From JALRAP01 sp046302815 (GTDB lineage: Bacteria; Bacteroidota; Bacteroidia; AKYH767-A; OLB10), in contig JBKCHO010000079.1 of NCBI GenBank assembly GCA_046302815.1, positions 1 through 21,867 on the forward strand: 21,867 nt of DNA. Reading direction: 5' to 3'. This document shows positions 14,290 through 21,731 of this stretch, piece by piece. A program made the translations under genes and the position numbers. The notes under the pieces were generated by a model. That model searched no databases, had not been told where the DNA came from, and saw only the letters and a list, made by a program, of their open reading frames with translations. How positions within the stretch are numbered: position 1 is the stretch's first letter; every line of letters begins with the position of its first letter.

Positions 14290-15399
14290 TTATTGGTTCG
14301 TAGATAACTTCAGATCATTCACGATCAAATTTGCTGTTCTTGCCGATGCACCGGGACCACCAAGCAACTTACGAAGTTCAATATAATCATCCAGCATTTT
14401 TTGTCGACCGGGGGAACCATCCAAAATGGAATTCAAAGCACTTTTGATATTATCGGTATTCAATTCATGTTGAATAAGCTCCTTGACCACCTCCCTATCC
14501 ATCACCAAATTGACCAAGGAAATATATTTCACTTTCACCAACCACTTGGCGATTTGATAGGAAAGCGGGTTGCCTTTGTAGCAAACGACCTGCGGCACAT
14601 TAAAGAGTGCTGTTTCAAGAGTGGCAGTACCCGATGTAACCAAAGCTGCATGGGCTTTGGAAAGGAGTCCGTAGGTGTTTCCTGATACCACATCCACATC
14701 GTAACCATTTGTGAAGCTTTTGTAGTATGCATCGGGAATGGACGGGGCTCCCGCTATTACAAAACGATAATCTTTGAATGTGGTTACCGCTTCCAACATC
14801 AAAGGCAACATCACCGATATCTCCTGGCGTCTGCTGCCGGGAAGTAGCGCTATTATTTTTCGTGAGTCGGCTCCAATATCATAATGGCTGTTGATGATGG
14901 ATACCGCATCGAGCAAGGGATGTCCTACGAAATCCGCTTGGTATCCGAACTTGGCGTAAAATTCCTTTTCAAATGGAAGAATGACCATCATTTTGTGAAC
15001 ATACTTCCGGATGATTTGAACTCTCGATTGCTTCCAGGCCCAAATCTGTGGAGAAATATAATAATGCACTCGAAACCCACTCTCAAATGCAAACCGTGCT
15101 ATGCGCAGGTTGAAACCAGGATAATCAACGAGAATAACCACATCGGGATTGAAATCGAGAATATCATACTTACATTGCTTCAGATTTCTAAGGATGGTTC
15201 GCAGGTTCATAAGCACTTCAGCGAAGCCCATGAAAGCGAGATCACGGTAATGCTTCACAACATCCGCTCCAGCGGCTTGCATCAAATCACCTCCCCATGC
15301 GCGAATTTGAGCATCAGTATCACGAGCCAAAATCTCCTTCACAAGGTTCGAACCGTGTAAATCACCCGAGGCCTCTCCGGATATGATGTAATATTTCAA
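14290..15399 (-). CDS. lpxB: Lipid-A-disaccharide synthase LpxB
   Basis: A GT19 glycosyltransferase that joins UDP-2,3-diacylglucosamine and lipid X to make the lipid A disaccharide on the cytoplasmic face of the inner membrane. At 369 residues it has normal length. Marks: GEASGDLHGSNL (8-19), DYPGFNLRIA (92-101), YYISPQIWAWKQSRV (113-127), ILPFEKEFY (140-148), FVGHPLLDAV (157-166), the UDP-site loop LPGSRRQEI (186-194) and TSGTATLETALFNVPQVV in the C-terminal Rossmann half. It shows the organism makes lipid A. In many proteobacteria lpxB sits with lpxA/lpxD/fabZ, while here it follows surE and a small membrane protein. Confidence 0.97.
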   Translation of the reverse strand: MKYYIISGEASGDLHGSNLVKEILARDTDAQIRAWGGDLMQAAGADVVKHYRDLAFMGFAEVLMNLRTILRNLKQCKYDILDFNPDVVILVDYPGFNLRIARFAFESGFRVHYYISPQIWAWKQSRVQIIRKYVHKMMVILPFEKEFYAKFGYQADFVGHPLLDAVSIINSHYDIGADSRKIIALLPGSRRQEISVMLPLMLEAVTTFKDYRFVIAGAPSIPDAYYKSFTNGYDVDVVSGNTYGLLSKAHAALVTSGTATLETALFNVPQVVCYKGNPLSYQIAKWLVKVKYISLVNLVMDREVVKELIQHELNTDNIKSALNSILDGSPGRQKMLDDYIELRKLLGGPGASARTANLIVNDLKLSTNQ

Positions 15400-15417
15400 T
15401 GCCTTCTGTTTTGACTT

Positions 15418-15699
15418 TTATTGAAGGTAATAGAAAAAGTAGGATAAACCGAAAACAAAAGTTACTAATAAAATACCTCGACCAGTGTACTCATAATTCG
15501 TCTTGAGCATATAGTATCTGAATGGAAATACGTTCAGAAAAATGGCAATTACCTGAACGGTGCTTTCGCGAAATATGGGTGGTTTGTCGAAGAAACTCTT
15601 CGAGATCCAAATGTTCAGATAGTGAAGAATGAAGTAACCGGAAATCATCACAACCAAAGCGATCAATATGCCGGTGATCATGGAATCTTTCTTAATCAT
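15418..15699 (-). CDS. Small integral membrane protein, 93 aa
   Basis: The product has about three hydrophobic segments: ~8-27 (ITGILIALVVMISGYFILHY), ~46-64 (TVQVIAIFLNVFPFRYYML) and ~75-92 (GILLVTFVFGLSYFFYYL). It ends YYLQ and has no enzymatic motif that I recognise. Its start ATG (15699) overlaps the surE stop by 8 bp (ATGATTAA), and lpxB begins 18 bp after its stop, so translation is probably coupled. A second Met at codon 7 is possible. The surroundings suggest an envelope role, but none can be assigned. Confidence 0.8.
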   Translation of the reverse strand: MIKKDSMITGILIALVVMISGYFILHYLNIWISKSFFDKPPIFRESTVQVIAIFLNVFPFRYYMLKTNYEYTGRGILLVTFVFGLSYFFYYLQ

Positions 15700-16498
15700 G
15701 CCAACGGATTCGGTTTAATTGCTGGAACGCATGGTGCGCGGTGAAATCGAATTGGACCGGAACAACAGATACAAATCCGTTTTTCAATGCCCATTCGTCG
15801 GTGTCGTTTCCTTTATCGTAGTTTTTGAATTTGCCCGTAAGCCAATAATAGGGTCGCTTATGCGGATCCATTCTCTCATCAAACTCCTCCTCCCATTTGG
15901 CGTTGGCTTGTCGACAAATTTTTATACCCTTGATTCGTGATAGAGGCAGATCCGGAAAATTCACATTCAATAAAGTTTCGGCGGGCATACCGTTTTTCAA
16001 TATGTTGGATGAAATCAGCTTGGCATAATGAGCGCAAGCAGTGAAGTCAGCATCCATACTGTAGTTATTCAATGAAAATCCGATAGAGGGTATTCCTTCA
16101 ATCGCTCCTTCCATTGCCGCTGACATAGTACCCGAATAAATCACATTGATTGAACTATTGGACCCGTGATTGATACCGGAAACACACAAATCGGGCTTGC
16201 GATGAAGGATTTTGTTGACGGCTAGTTTTACGCAGTCAACAGGAGTGCCTGAGCATTGCCAACCCAAAAGCTCACCATGAAATTCAACCTTATCGAGCCG
16301 GAGCGGCTTGCCAATGGTGATAGCATGTCCCATGCCCGACTGCGGACTATCAGGTGCAACTACAACGACCTCACCCAATCCGCTCATGGCCTCCACAAGC
16401 GCTCTGATGCCGGGAGAAGTGATGCCGTCATCATTTGTTACCAAAATGACAGGTTTCTTTTTGGATATGCGAATCGTTGGTTTCTTTTTTGTGACCAT
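15692..16498 (-). CDS. surE: 5'/3'-nucleotidase SurE
   Basis: A cytoplasmic metal-dependent phosphatase on nucleoside monophosphates. The 268 residues show VILVTNDDG (17-25), APDSPQSGMGHAIT (48-61), CSGTPVDCVKLA (82-93) and CVSGINHGSN (105-114). Asp23, Asp24, Ser54 and Asn110 have the same spacing as the four metal ligands Asp8, Asp9, Ser39 and Asn95 of the Thermotoga enzyme. A basic, Lys-rich N-terminal extension (MVTKKKPTIRISKKK) precedes the usual start. ATG 16498 was preferred to 16525 because TACTTTTG, a perfect -7 box, lies between them. It heads the operon with the small membrane protein, lpxB and sulfotransferase. Confidence 0.96.
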   Translation of the reverse strand: MVTKKKPTIRISKKKPVILVTNDDGITSPGIRALVEAMSGLGEVVVVAPDSPQSGMGHAITIGKPLRLDKVEFHGELLGWQCSGTPVDCVKLAVNKILHRKPDLCVSGINHGSNSSINVIYSGTMSAAMEGAIEGIPSIGFSLNNYSMDADFTACAHYAKLISSNILKNGMPAETLLNVNFPDLPLSRIKGIKICRQANAKWEEEFDERMDPHKRPYYWLTGKFKNYDKGNDTDEWALKNGFVSVVPVQFDFTAHHAFQQLNRIRWHD

Positions 16499-16502
16499 AA
16501 GG

Positions 16503-16510
16503 CAAAAGTA
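16503..16510 (-). promoter_or_regulatory. -7 element of the surE-lpxB operon
   Basis: The minus strand reads TACTTTTG followed by CCTTATG. With a start ~5-7 nt downstream, the transcript would begin at or next to the surE ATG (16498), meaning a leaderless or nearly leaderless mRNA. No TTG is found 19-21 nt upstream. Confidence 0.4.
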
Positions 16511-16552
16511 ATCCGAAATCACCAATCGAAACGATACGCTATCCTAAAACAA

Positions 16553-16581
16553 ATCCCGGCCTCGAAAACCTTGGCCGGGAT
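16553..16581 (-). terminator. Terminator of the Hsp20 gene
   Basis: A 9-bp perfect stem ATCCCGGCC / GGCCGGGAT has an 11-nt loop, and on the minus strand it is followed by TTGTTTTAGG. It lies 39 bp after the Hsp20 stop. The T tract is broken but adequate. Confidence 0.8.
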
Positions 16582-16620
16582 GGATTTGAGACCTTACGGG
16601 GACTCGAAAACCGATGTGAA

Positions 16621-17070
16621 CTATTGAATCTCTATCGATTTGGATGGTTGAGATTTTACCGTTTCTAGCTTGGGAACACTAACCGATAGCACACCGTTCA
16701 CATATTGCGCAGCGATTGCGTCTTTGTTAGTATTCTCCGGAAGTGTAAAACTTCTGCTGAATGACTTGAACTGATGTTCTTTTCGAGTACAACAATCATC
16801 CTGACAGCATGCATCTGTCATGATTTCGCCTTGTATGGTTATTACATCCTCTTCGACGGTAATTTTGAACTGGTTTTTCTCGAACCCAGGAGCAATTACA
16901 TCTAAACGGTAACGATCCGATTCATTGTAAATGTTGACCCGAGGTTCTTCGATCTTACCGTTCTTGGGCACAACCATATCATCAAACAGATCGTTGATCA
17001 AATCGTTGAATGTAATGAAACGCTTGCGGCCTCTTGAAGGCAAGTTGGATTGAGCTTTGGTGAGATACAT
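16621..17070 (-). CDS. Small heat-shock protein (Hsp20/alpha-crystallin) with a CCxxxCC cluster
   Basis: An ATP-independent holdase chaperone forming cytoplasmic oligomers. At 149 residues it has a short N-terminal arm (FITFNDLINDLFDDMV), an alpha-crystallin domain from ~42 (PRVNIYNESDRYRLDVIAPG, VEEDVITIQGE), SFSRSFTLPE (103-112), the family signature YVNGVLSVSVPK (123-134) and a C-terminal I-x-I anchor (Ile146, Ile148). The oddity is the loop after GEIMTDA, with Cys88, Cys89, Cys93 and Cys94 (ACCQDDCC). Bacteroidota homologues usually have a charged Glu/Lys loop here, and most small heat-shock proteins have few cysteines. That could bind metal or respond to oxidation. The gene is single, with its own terminator. 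I saw no CIRCE-like repeat or clear consensus promoter in 17071-17198. Confidence 0.95.
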   Translation of the reverse strand: MYLTKAQSNLPSRGRKRFITFNDLINDLFDDMVVPKNGKIEEPRVNIYNESDRYRLDVIAPGFEKNQFKITVEEDVITIQGEIMTDACCQDDCCTRKEHQFKSFSRSFTLPENTNKDAIAAQYVNGVLSVSVPKLETVKSQPSKSIEIQ

Positions 17071-17198
17071 GGCTTTATGGTTTTTGATGTTTGAAAAAAC
17101 CTAGACAACATCCATACCAACAAGAAATTATGATTAATATACGCCAATTTGTCTGATTAAGGAAAATAAAAACGACATAATGGCATTAATTCAAAAAA

Positions 17199-17801
17199 TT
17201 AAAGCTTTACGACTTGAATCTCGCCTCTCTCGATAGACTGAACAATAGATTCTATGGCGGCGTCGGTACCCACTCCATCGTATTCGCTTTTCAAGGTGGA
17301 GCCAAAAAGTCGGGCAAGGCTTTGCCAAAAGAATGCTTGAAAAGAACCTCGAAGCTCCTTGACTAATTGGTAGGATGTGCTTCCGGTTTCGCGATCGACC
17401 AGCTTTATCAAGATGGTGCCTTGCGTAAATGTCAGCTTCTTCAAATCCTTTTCGAATCTGGCTTTCATCTCCTTTTCCTTTTCCTTGATAAACTTATTCT
17501 TGTCACGGTTCTTAGGAAGGTTGATGATGGAGTCGTTGATGGCCCTCAAAGTTTCTGCGGCCAATCGGGCGTATGGATATGCTTTCAACACATCCCTTCG
17601 AAGTTTCAAATAACGCTTTAGATTTTCGGCCCGATTAGGGTCGGCTGCGGTAATGATTTCGATACCTGGTAATGTGAAGAAGGGTACGGTGTCTCCATTA
17701 ATTACAACGGCGCGGGTAACCACAGGTTTGGGGTCGGATTGACCCATTGCTACCTTGACGAGCATCAAAAAAAAGAGGGTTACTGCCGAAGGGGTGCGCA
17801 T
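17199..17801 (-). CDS. DUF4294 domain protein, exported
   Basis: A 200-residue protein with a signal peptide (MRTPSAVTLFFLMLVKVAMG, then QSDPK) and a DUF4294-type domain, found in Bacteroidota with no known function. Visible features are VINGDTVPFFTLPGIEI (~33-49), the helical KRYLKLRRDVLKAYPYARLA (~62-81), a charged helix rich in Lys/Glu (KFIKEKEKEMKARFEKDLKK), then TQGTILIKLVDRETGSTSYQ and a C-terminal helix (FQAFFWQSLARLFGSTLKSE). ATG 17801 was chosen for the signal peptide; an 11-codon longer frame begins at 17834. It lies 48 bp after accC on the same strand and may end the sucC operon. No strong terminator follows. Confidence 0.85.
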   Translation of the reverse strand: MRTPSAVTLFFLMLVKVAMGQSDPKPVVTRAVVINGDTVPFFTLPGIEIITAADPNRAENLKRYLKLRRDVLKAYPYARLAAETLRAINDSIINLPKNRDKNKFIKEKEKEMKARFEKDLKKLTFTQGTILIKLVDRETGSTSYQLVKELRGSFQAFFWQSLARLFGSTLKSEYDGVGTDAAIESIVQSIERGEIQVVKL

Positions 17802-17849
17802 TTGACACCAATTACATATCAATAACCGCGCCATGGCCCTAATTATTGT

Positions 17850-19355
17850 TCAAACACTTCGATTTCGCTTCCAATTGGAAGTGGAGCCAGTTTTTTGAAT
17901 CGGTGTTGATCCCTGATTGCTTCCGCGAATCAACTCTGTTGCAACAATCGATGCAACCATGGCATCATGCTCGTTATATGATGTAAGGAACTCGGGGCGG
18001 AAATGCGATTTAACAAAGTGAGTGTCGAATTGGCCCGACCGAAAAGCGTCATGTCGTAAAACAAATGAACAAAAAGATAATGTTGTAGCTACGCCGGTGA
18101 TTCTGTATTCGTCAATAGCCCTGAGCATTCGATCCATCGCCTCCTCCCTGTTTTTTCCATGTACAACCAATTTGGCAATCATCGGGTCGTAATGTATTGG
18201 TATTTGCATTCCCTCTTCAAATCCATCGTCAACGCGTACACCTGGACCTTTGGGTATCTGGTATCCGCTCAAAGTACCAATGTCTGGGAGGAAATTATTC
18301 AAAGGGTCCTCCGCATAAACCCGAACCTCAAGGGCATGACCGTTAATTTTTAATTCATCTTGTGAAAATGATAGTGGATGACCCATGGCTACCCGTATCT
18401 GCTCTTTGACAAGATCCACGCCAGTGATCATCTCAGTTACAGGATGCTCCACTTGTAAACGGGTATTCATCTCCAAAAAATAGAAATTCAACTTCTCATC
18501 CAACAGAAACTCTACTGTCCCGGCACCTATATAATCACAAGCTTTTGCAACCATTACTGCACATTGTCCCATTTGCTCTCTGAGCTCAGGAGTCAAAATG
18601 GAAGAAGGTGCCTCTTCTATGACTTTTTGATGTCTGCGTTGTACCGAACATTCCCGCTCGAAAAGATGCACAATGTTACCATGCATATCGCCCATTACCT
18701 GGACCTCTATATGCCTGGGAGATCCCACATATCTCTCAATGAACACAGATCCATCGCCAAAAGCAGATGTGGCTTCACTGACAGCAAGACGCAACATCTC
18801 GTCGAATTGGGATTCATGTTCTACTATGCGCATACCCTTGCCACCGCCTCCGGCGGATGCTTTTACCAGAATCGGAAAACCAACTTCAGCAGCAATTTTG
18901 CGGGCCTTGTCGATGTCTGTAATGGCATAATCGGTTCCGGGCACAAGAGGAATATCGTATTTCTTGACGGCGTCCTTGGCTGCAAGCTTGCTACCCATAA
19001 CCTCCATAGACTCAGGTGAGGGACCTATCAGAATAATACCCTCCTCACGAAGCCGACGGGCAAAGGCTGCATTTTCGGATAGGAAACCATAGCCAGGATG
19101 GATCGCATCTGCCCCTGTTGAGCGGGCAGCGCCAATGATCTTATCAAAATCAAGATAGGATTGTGCGGAGGGTGGTGGCCCGATATGTACAGCTTCATCA
19201 GCATATCGAACATAGGGAGCGGAACGGTCAGCATCGGAATAAACAGCAACGGTAGCAATACCCATTTCGCGGGCACTGCGCATCACCCGTAAGGCGATCT
19301 CACCCCTGTTTGCAACAAGAATTTTCTCAATCTTCCGGATGCTAGGTTTCGCCAT
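17850..19355 (-). CDS. accC: Biotin carboxylase subunit (AccC-type)
   Basis: An ATP-grasp enzyme that carboxylates biotin on its carrier protein, the first half-reaction of acetyl-CoA or propionyl-CoA carboxylase. In 501 residues: ANRGEIALRV (15-24), HPGYGFLSENAAFA (86-99), GSKLAAK (121-127), the Gly-rich lid KASAGGGGKGMR (165-176), RECSVQRRHQKVIEEAPS (234-251) and EMNTRLQVEHPVTEMITG (295-312). No biotin attachment motif (AMKM) is present, so the carrier is encoded elsewhere. It is ~50 residues longer than E. coli AccC, with a polar tail (STPIQKTGSTSNWKRNRSV). Without accB or a carboxyltransferase nearby, I cannot decide between acetyl-CoA and propionyl-CoA carboxylase. It starts 11 bp after speB. 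Confidence 0.93.
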   Translation of the reverse strand: MAKPSIRKIEKILVANRGEIALRVMRSAREMGIATVAVYSDADRSAPYVRYADEAVHIGPPPSAQSYLDFDKIIGAARSTGADAIHPGYGFLSENAAFARRLREEGIILIGPSPESMEVMGSKLAAKDAVKKYDIPLVPGTDYAITDIDKARKIAAEVGFPILVKASAGGGGKGMRIVEHESQFDEMLRLAVSEATSAFGDGSVFIERYVGSPRHIEVQVMGDMHGNIVHLFERECSVQRRHQKVIEEAPSSILTPELREQMGQCAVMVAKACDYIGAGTVEFLLDEKLNFYFLEMNTRLQVEHPVTEMITGVDLVKEQIRVAMGHPLSFSQDELKINGHALEVRVYAEDPLNNFLPDIGTLSGYQIPKGPGVRVDDGFEEGMQIPIHYDPMIAKLVVHGKNREEAMDRMLRAIDEYRITGVATTLSFCSFVLRHDAFRSGQFDTHFVKSHFRPEFLTSYNEHDAMVASIVATELIRGSNQGSTPIQKTGSTSNWKRNRSV

Positions 19356-19366
19356 GGCTAATATAT

Positions 19367-20260
19367 TTAGACTCCCTTGCGGGAAATCATTCCAATGATT
19401 TTATAAACGAGTTTGGCCAATGTGTACTCGGAGAGTATCTGTCCTTCACAAGGAGCCACTTCAACCACATCGAATCCAACCACCTTTTTACGGGATACTA
19501 CCAATCGCAAAAACTCCAGCGTTTCATGCCAATACAAACCGTTGGGTTCTGCAGTACCCACACAAGGTATAACAGAGGGATCGAAACCATCGGCATCAAT
19601 GGTCAGGTACACTTGGTCTCCCATAGCTGCCAAAGCCTCTTCCATCCATGCAGGGTTGGATCTGACATAATGGGCGTAAAAAGTATGTATGTTGTTGGAT
19701 GATTTGATTAACTCAGCCTCCTCCTTGCATTGCGCCCTGATGCCAATCTGAACCAGGTTGACACCCAAATCATGAACCCTGGCCATAACCGAAGCATGTG
19801 AGTATGGGTTGCCGTGGTAGGATTGGCGAAGATCGGAGTGGGCATCAATTTGCAAAACGGTCAGGTCGCCATGTTTTTTCATGTGCGACTTGACAAAGCC
19901 AAGCGTTACGGTGTGTTCTGCACCGAGTGAAACAACAAACTTGCCATCATTGATGAGTTTGTCGGTTTCACTTTCAATGAGTGCAACAGCCTCGGCGTCT
20001 ACTTTGCCTGAAAAATCAATCGGGTCCAAAGTAGCAATCCCACCTTTGCGAAAAGCCTCATCATCGATCTCCTCATCGTAAAACTCTACGAAGTGCGAGG
20101 CAGATAAAATGGCTTCAGGTCCTTTTGCAGATCCGCTCAAATAGGACGATGTATGCTCGTATGGTACGGATTGGATGACGAATTTGCTGCTCTCATAAGA
20201 ATGCAATGAAGCATCTTCAATAGCCAAAAAATTATTTTCGGAGGAACGGGCCTTCATCAT
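19367..20260 (-). CDS. speB: Agmatinase-like ureohydrolase (SpeB)
   Basis: A binuclear-manganese ureohydrolase of the arginase/agmatinase family, which releases urea from a guanidino compound. The 297 residues keep all six metal ligands: His116 (GAEHTVT), Asp139, His141, Asp143 (QIDAHSDLR) and Asp222, Asp224 (TIDADGFDPSVIP), with YSHASVMAR (153-161). The SHAS motif and short C-terminus fit agmatinase better than arginase, giving putrescine from agmatine, but guanidino-specific relatives cannot be excluded. Two ATG codons are adjacent (20260 and 20257). It begins 2 bp after sucC and ends 11 bp before accC, so the three are almost certainly co-transcribed. No arginine decarboxylase is in the window. 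Confidence 0.9.
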   Translation of the reverse strand: MMKARSSENNFLAIEDASLHSYESSKFVIQSVPYEHTSSYLSGSAKGPEAILSASHFVEFYDEEIDDEAFRKGGIATLDPIDFSGKVDAEAVALIESETDKLINDGKFVVSLGAEHTVTLGFVKSHMKKHGDLTVLQIDAHSDLRQSYHGNPYSHASVMARVHDLGVNLVQIGIRAQCKEEAELIKSSNNIHTFYAHYVRSNPAWMEEALAAMGDQVYLTIDADGFDPSVIPCVGTAEPNGLYWHETLEFLRLVVSRKKVVGFDVVEVAPCEGQILSEYTLAKLVYKIIGMISRKGV

Positions 20261-20262
20261 CC

Positions 20263-21456
20263 TTATTTTTTCAAAACATCAGCAACTAAGTCGGCAGCCT
20301 CTTTCAATTGGATGGCGGAATATACTTTGAGTCCGGATTCATCAATGATTTTCTTCGCCTCTTCCGCATTGGTTCCTTGCAATCGCACGATAATGGGAAC
20401 GGGGATTTCACCAATGCTCTTGTATGCGTCTACCACCCCTTGGGCAACTCGATCGCAGCGAACAATACCGCCGAAGATGTTCACCAAAATGGCTTTTACA
20501 TTGGGATCCTTCAAAATGATTCGGAAAGCCTGCTCAACACGGGCCGCATTGGCTGTTCCACCCACATCGAGGAAGTTGGCAGGATCACCTCCAGCAAGTT
20601 TGATGATGTCCATAGTAGCCATGGCCAATCCTGCGCCATTCACCATGCAACCCACATTACCATCCAGTTTCACATAATTCAAGTTGTGCTCTCCAGCTTC
20701 CACTTCCGTAGGATCCTCTTCGGTAACATCCCGCATCGCTGCATAATCGGGATGGCGATACAGGGCGTTTTCATCCAAATTCACCTTGGCGTCAACCGCT
20801 ATGATTTTATCGTCCGAGGTTTTTAGAACAGGATTGATTTCAAACAATGAGGCATCGATGGAGTCATATGCGCGGTACAAGGATGTTACAAACTTCACCA
20901 TATCCTTAAAAGCAGCACCTGATAATCCAAGGTTGAATGCGATTTTTCTTGCTTGAAAAGCAAGAAGGCCGGTTTTGGGATCGACTTCTTCCTTGAAGAT
21001 CAAGTGAGGAGTTTTTTCGGCCACTTCCTCGATATCCATTCCACCTTCGGTGGAGTACATGATGATGTTGCGACCGGTTTGGCGATTCAACAGCACGCTC
21101 ATATAGAATTCGGAAGTTTTGGACGGACCTGGGTAGTACACATCCTGGGCAATCAAAACCTTGTTTACCTTTTTGCCTTGTGGACCAGTTTGAGGAGTTA
21201 CCAACTGCATACCGATGATGTTGGATGCTCTTTCTTTGACCTCGTCGAGGCTTTTTGCCAACTTCACACCTCCACCCTTTCCCCGGCCGCCTGCATGGAT
21301 TTGCGCCTTGATGACCCACCATTGTGTGCCGGTCTGCGACTGCAATTCTTTGGCTGCGGCAACCGCCTGATCGGGGGTATCGGCTACAAGACCCTCTTGG
21401 ATGGCAACTCCGAAACTTTTCAAAATCGATTTGCCCTGATATTCATGGATATTCAT
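20263..21456 (-). CDS. sucC: Succinyl-CoA ligase (ADP-forming) beta subunit
   Basis: The ATP-grasp subunit of succinyl-CoA synthetase, which makes ATP from succinyl-CoA in the TCA cycle. At 397 residues it is close to the 388 of E. coli. Marks: MNIHEYQGKSILKSFGV at the start, the nucleotide loop KAQIHAGGRGKGGGVKLA (50-67), EINPVL, KVNLDENALYRH, NGAGLAMATMDIIKLAGG, FLDVGGTA and NIFGGIVRCDRVAQG for the CoA-ligase domain that pairs with SucD. sucD is not in the window, so the two subunits are unlinked here. It leads the sucC-speB-accC run, behind a Bacteroidota-type promoter at 21483-21514. Confidence 0.97.
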   Translation of the reverse strand: MNIHEYQGKSILKSFGVAIQEGLVADTPDQAVAAAKELQSQTGTQWWVIKAQIHAGGRGKGGGVKLAKSLDEVKERASNIIGMQLVTPQTGPQGKKVNKVLIAQDVYYPGPSKTSEFYMSVLLNRQTGRNIIMYSTEGGMDIEEVAEKTPHLIFKEEVDPKTGLLAFQARKIAFNLGLSGAAFKDMVKFVTSLYRAYDSIDASLFEINPVLKTSDDKIIAVDAKVNLDENALYRHPDYAAMRDVTEEDPTEVEAGEHNLNYVKLDGNVGCMVNGAGLAMATMDIIKLAGGDPANFLDVGGTANAARVEQAFRIILKDPNVKAILVNIFGGIVRCDRVAQGVVDAYKSIGEIPVPIIVRLQGTNAEEAKKIIDESGLKVYSAIQLKEAADLVADVLKK

Positions 21457-21482
21457 AATACGGATTGATTTTTATAGGTCCA

Positions 21483-21514
21483 CGAAAGTACCCAAAAAAA
21501 ACGACAAATGACAA
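21483..21514 (-). promoter_or_regulatory. Promoter of the sucC-speB-accC operon
   Basis: The minus strand shows TTG (21514-21512), a 21-nt spacer and TACTTTCG (21490-21483), one mismatch from TAnnTTTG. The expected start near 21477 leaves a leader of about 20 nt before ATG 21456. The rest of the gap, 21515-21731, shows nothing I can assign. Confidence 0.5.
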
Positions 21515-21731
21515 TGAACTCTTGCCTCGGAAATGACTCCATCCAAGCGACCAATATATGGCTAGAAAGGCGGGATTTTAGCACCTACCAAAAGTCGCTC
21601 AAGGTATAGATATTAATTACTCCAAAAACTCCGGTTGTTCGATGAATCATCATAAACCGAAAGGGAGCTGCAATGATTTCTATTTTCCGAAATCAGACCC
21701 ATTCCAAAATAGATGGTTGACAAAAAACCTC

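Noticed and set aside
14884..15360. 158-codon plus-strand frame opposite lpxB
   Set aside because: Antisense to a gene with every LpxB motif; the translation has no recognisable domain or low-complexity-free fold.
20308..20826. 172-codon plus-strand frame over sucC
   Set aside because: Antisense to the conserved CoA-ligase half of SucC; no domain signal.
21515..21731. Small gene or terminator between the M48 gene and sucC
   Set aside because: Only very short frames and no stem followed by a T run were found; the M48 stop has no clear hairpin after it.
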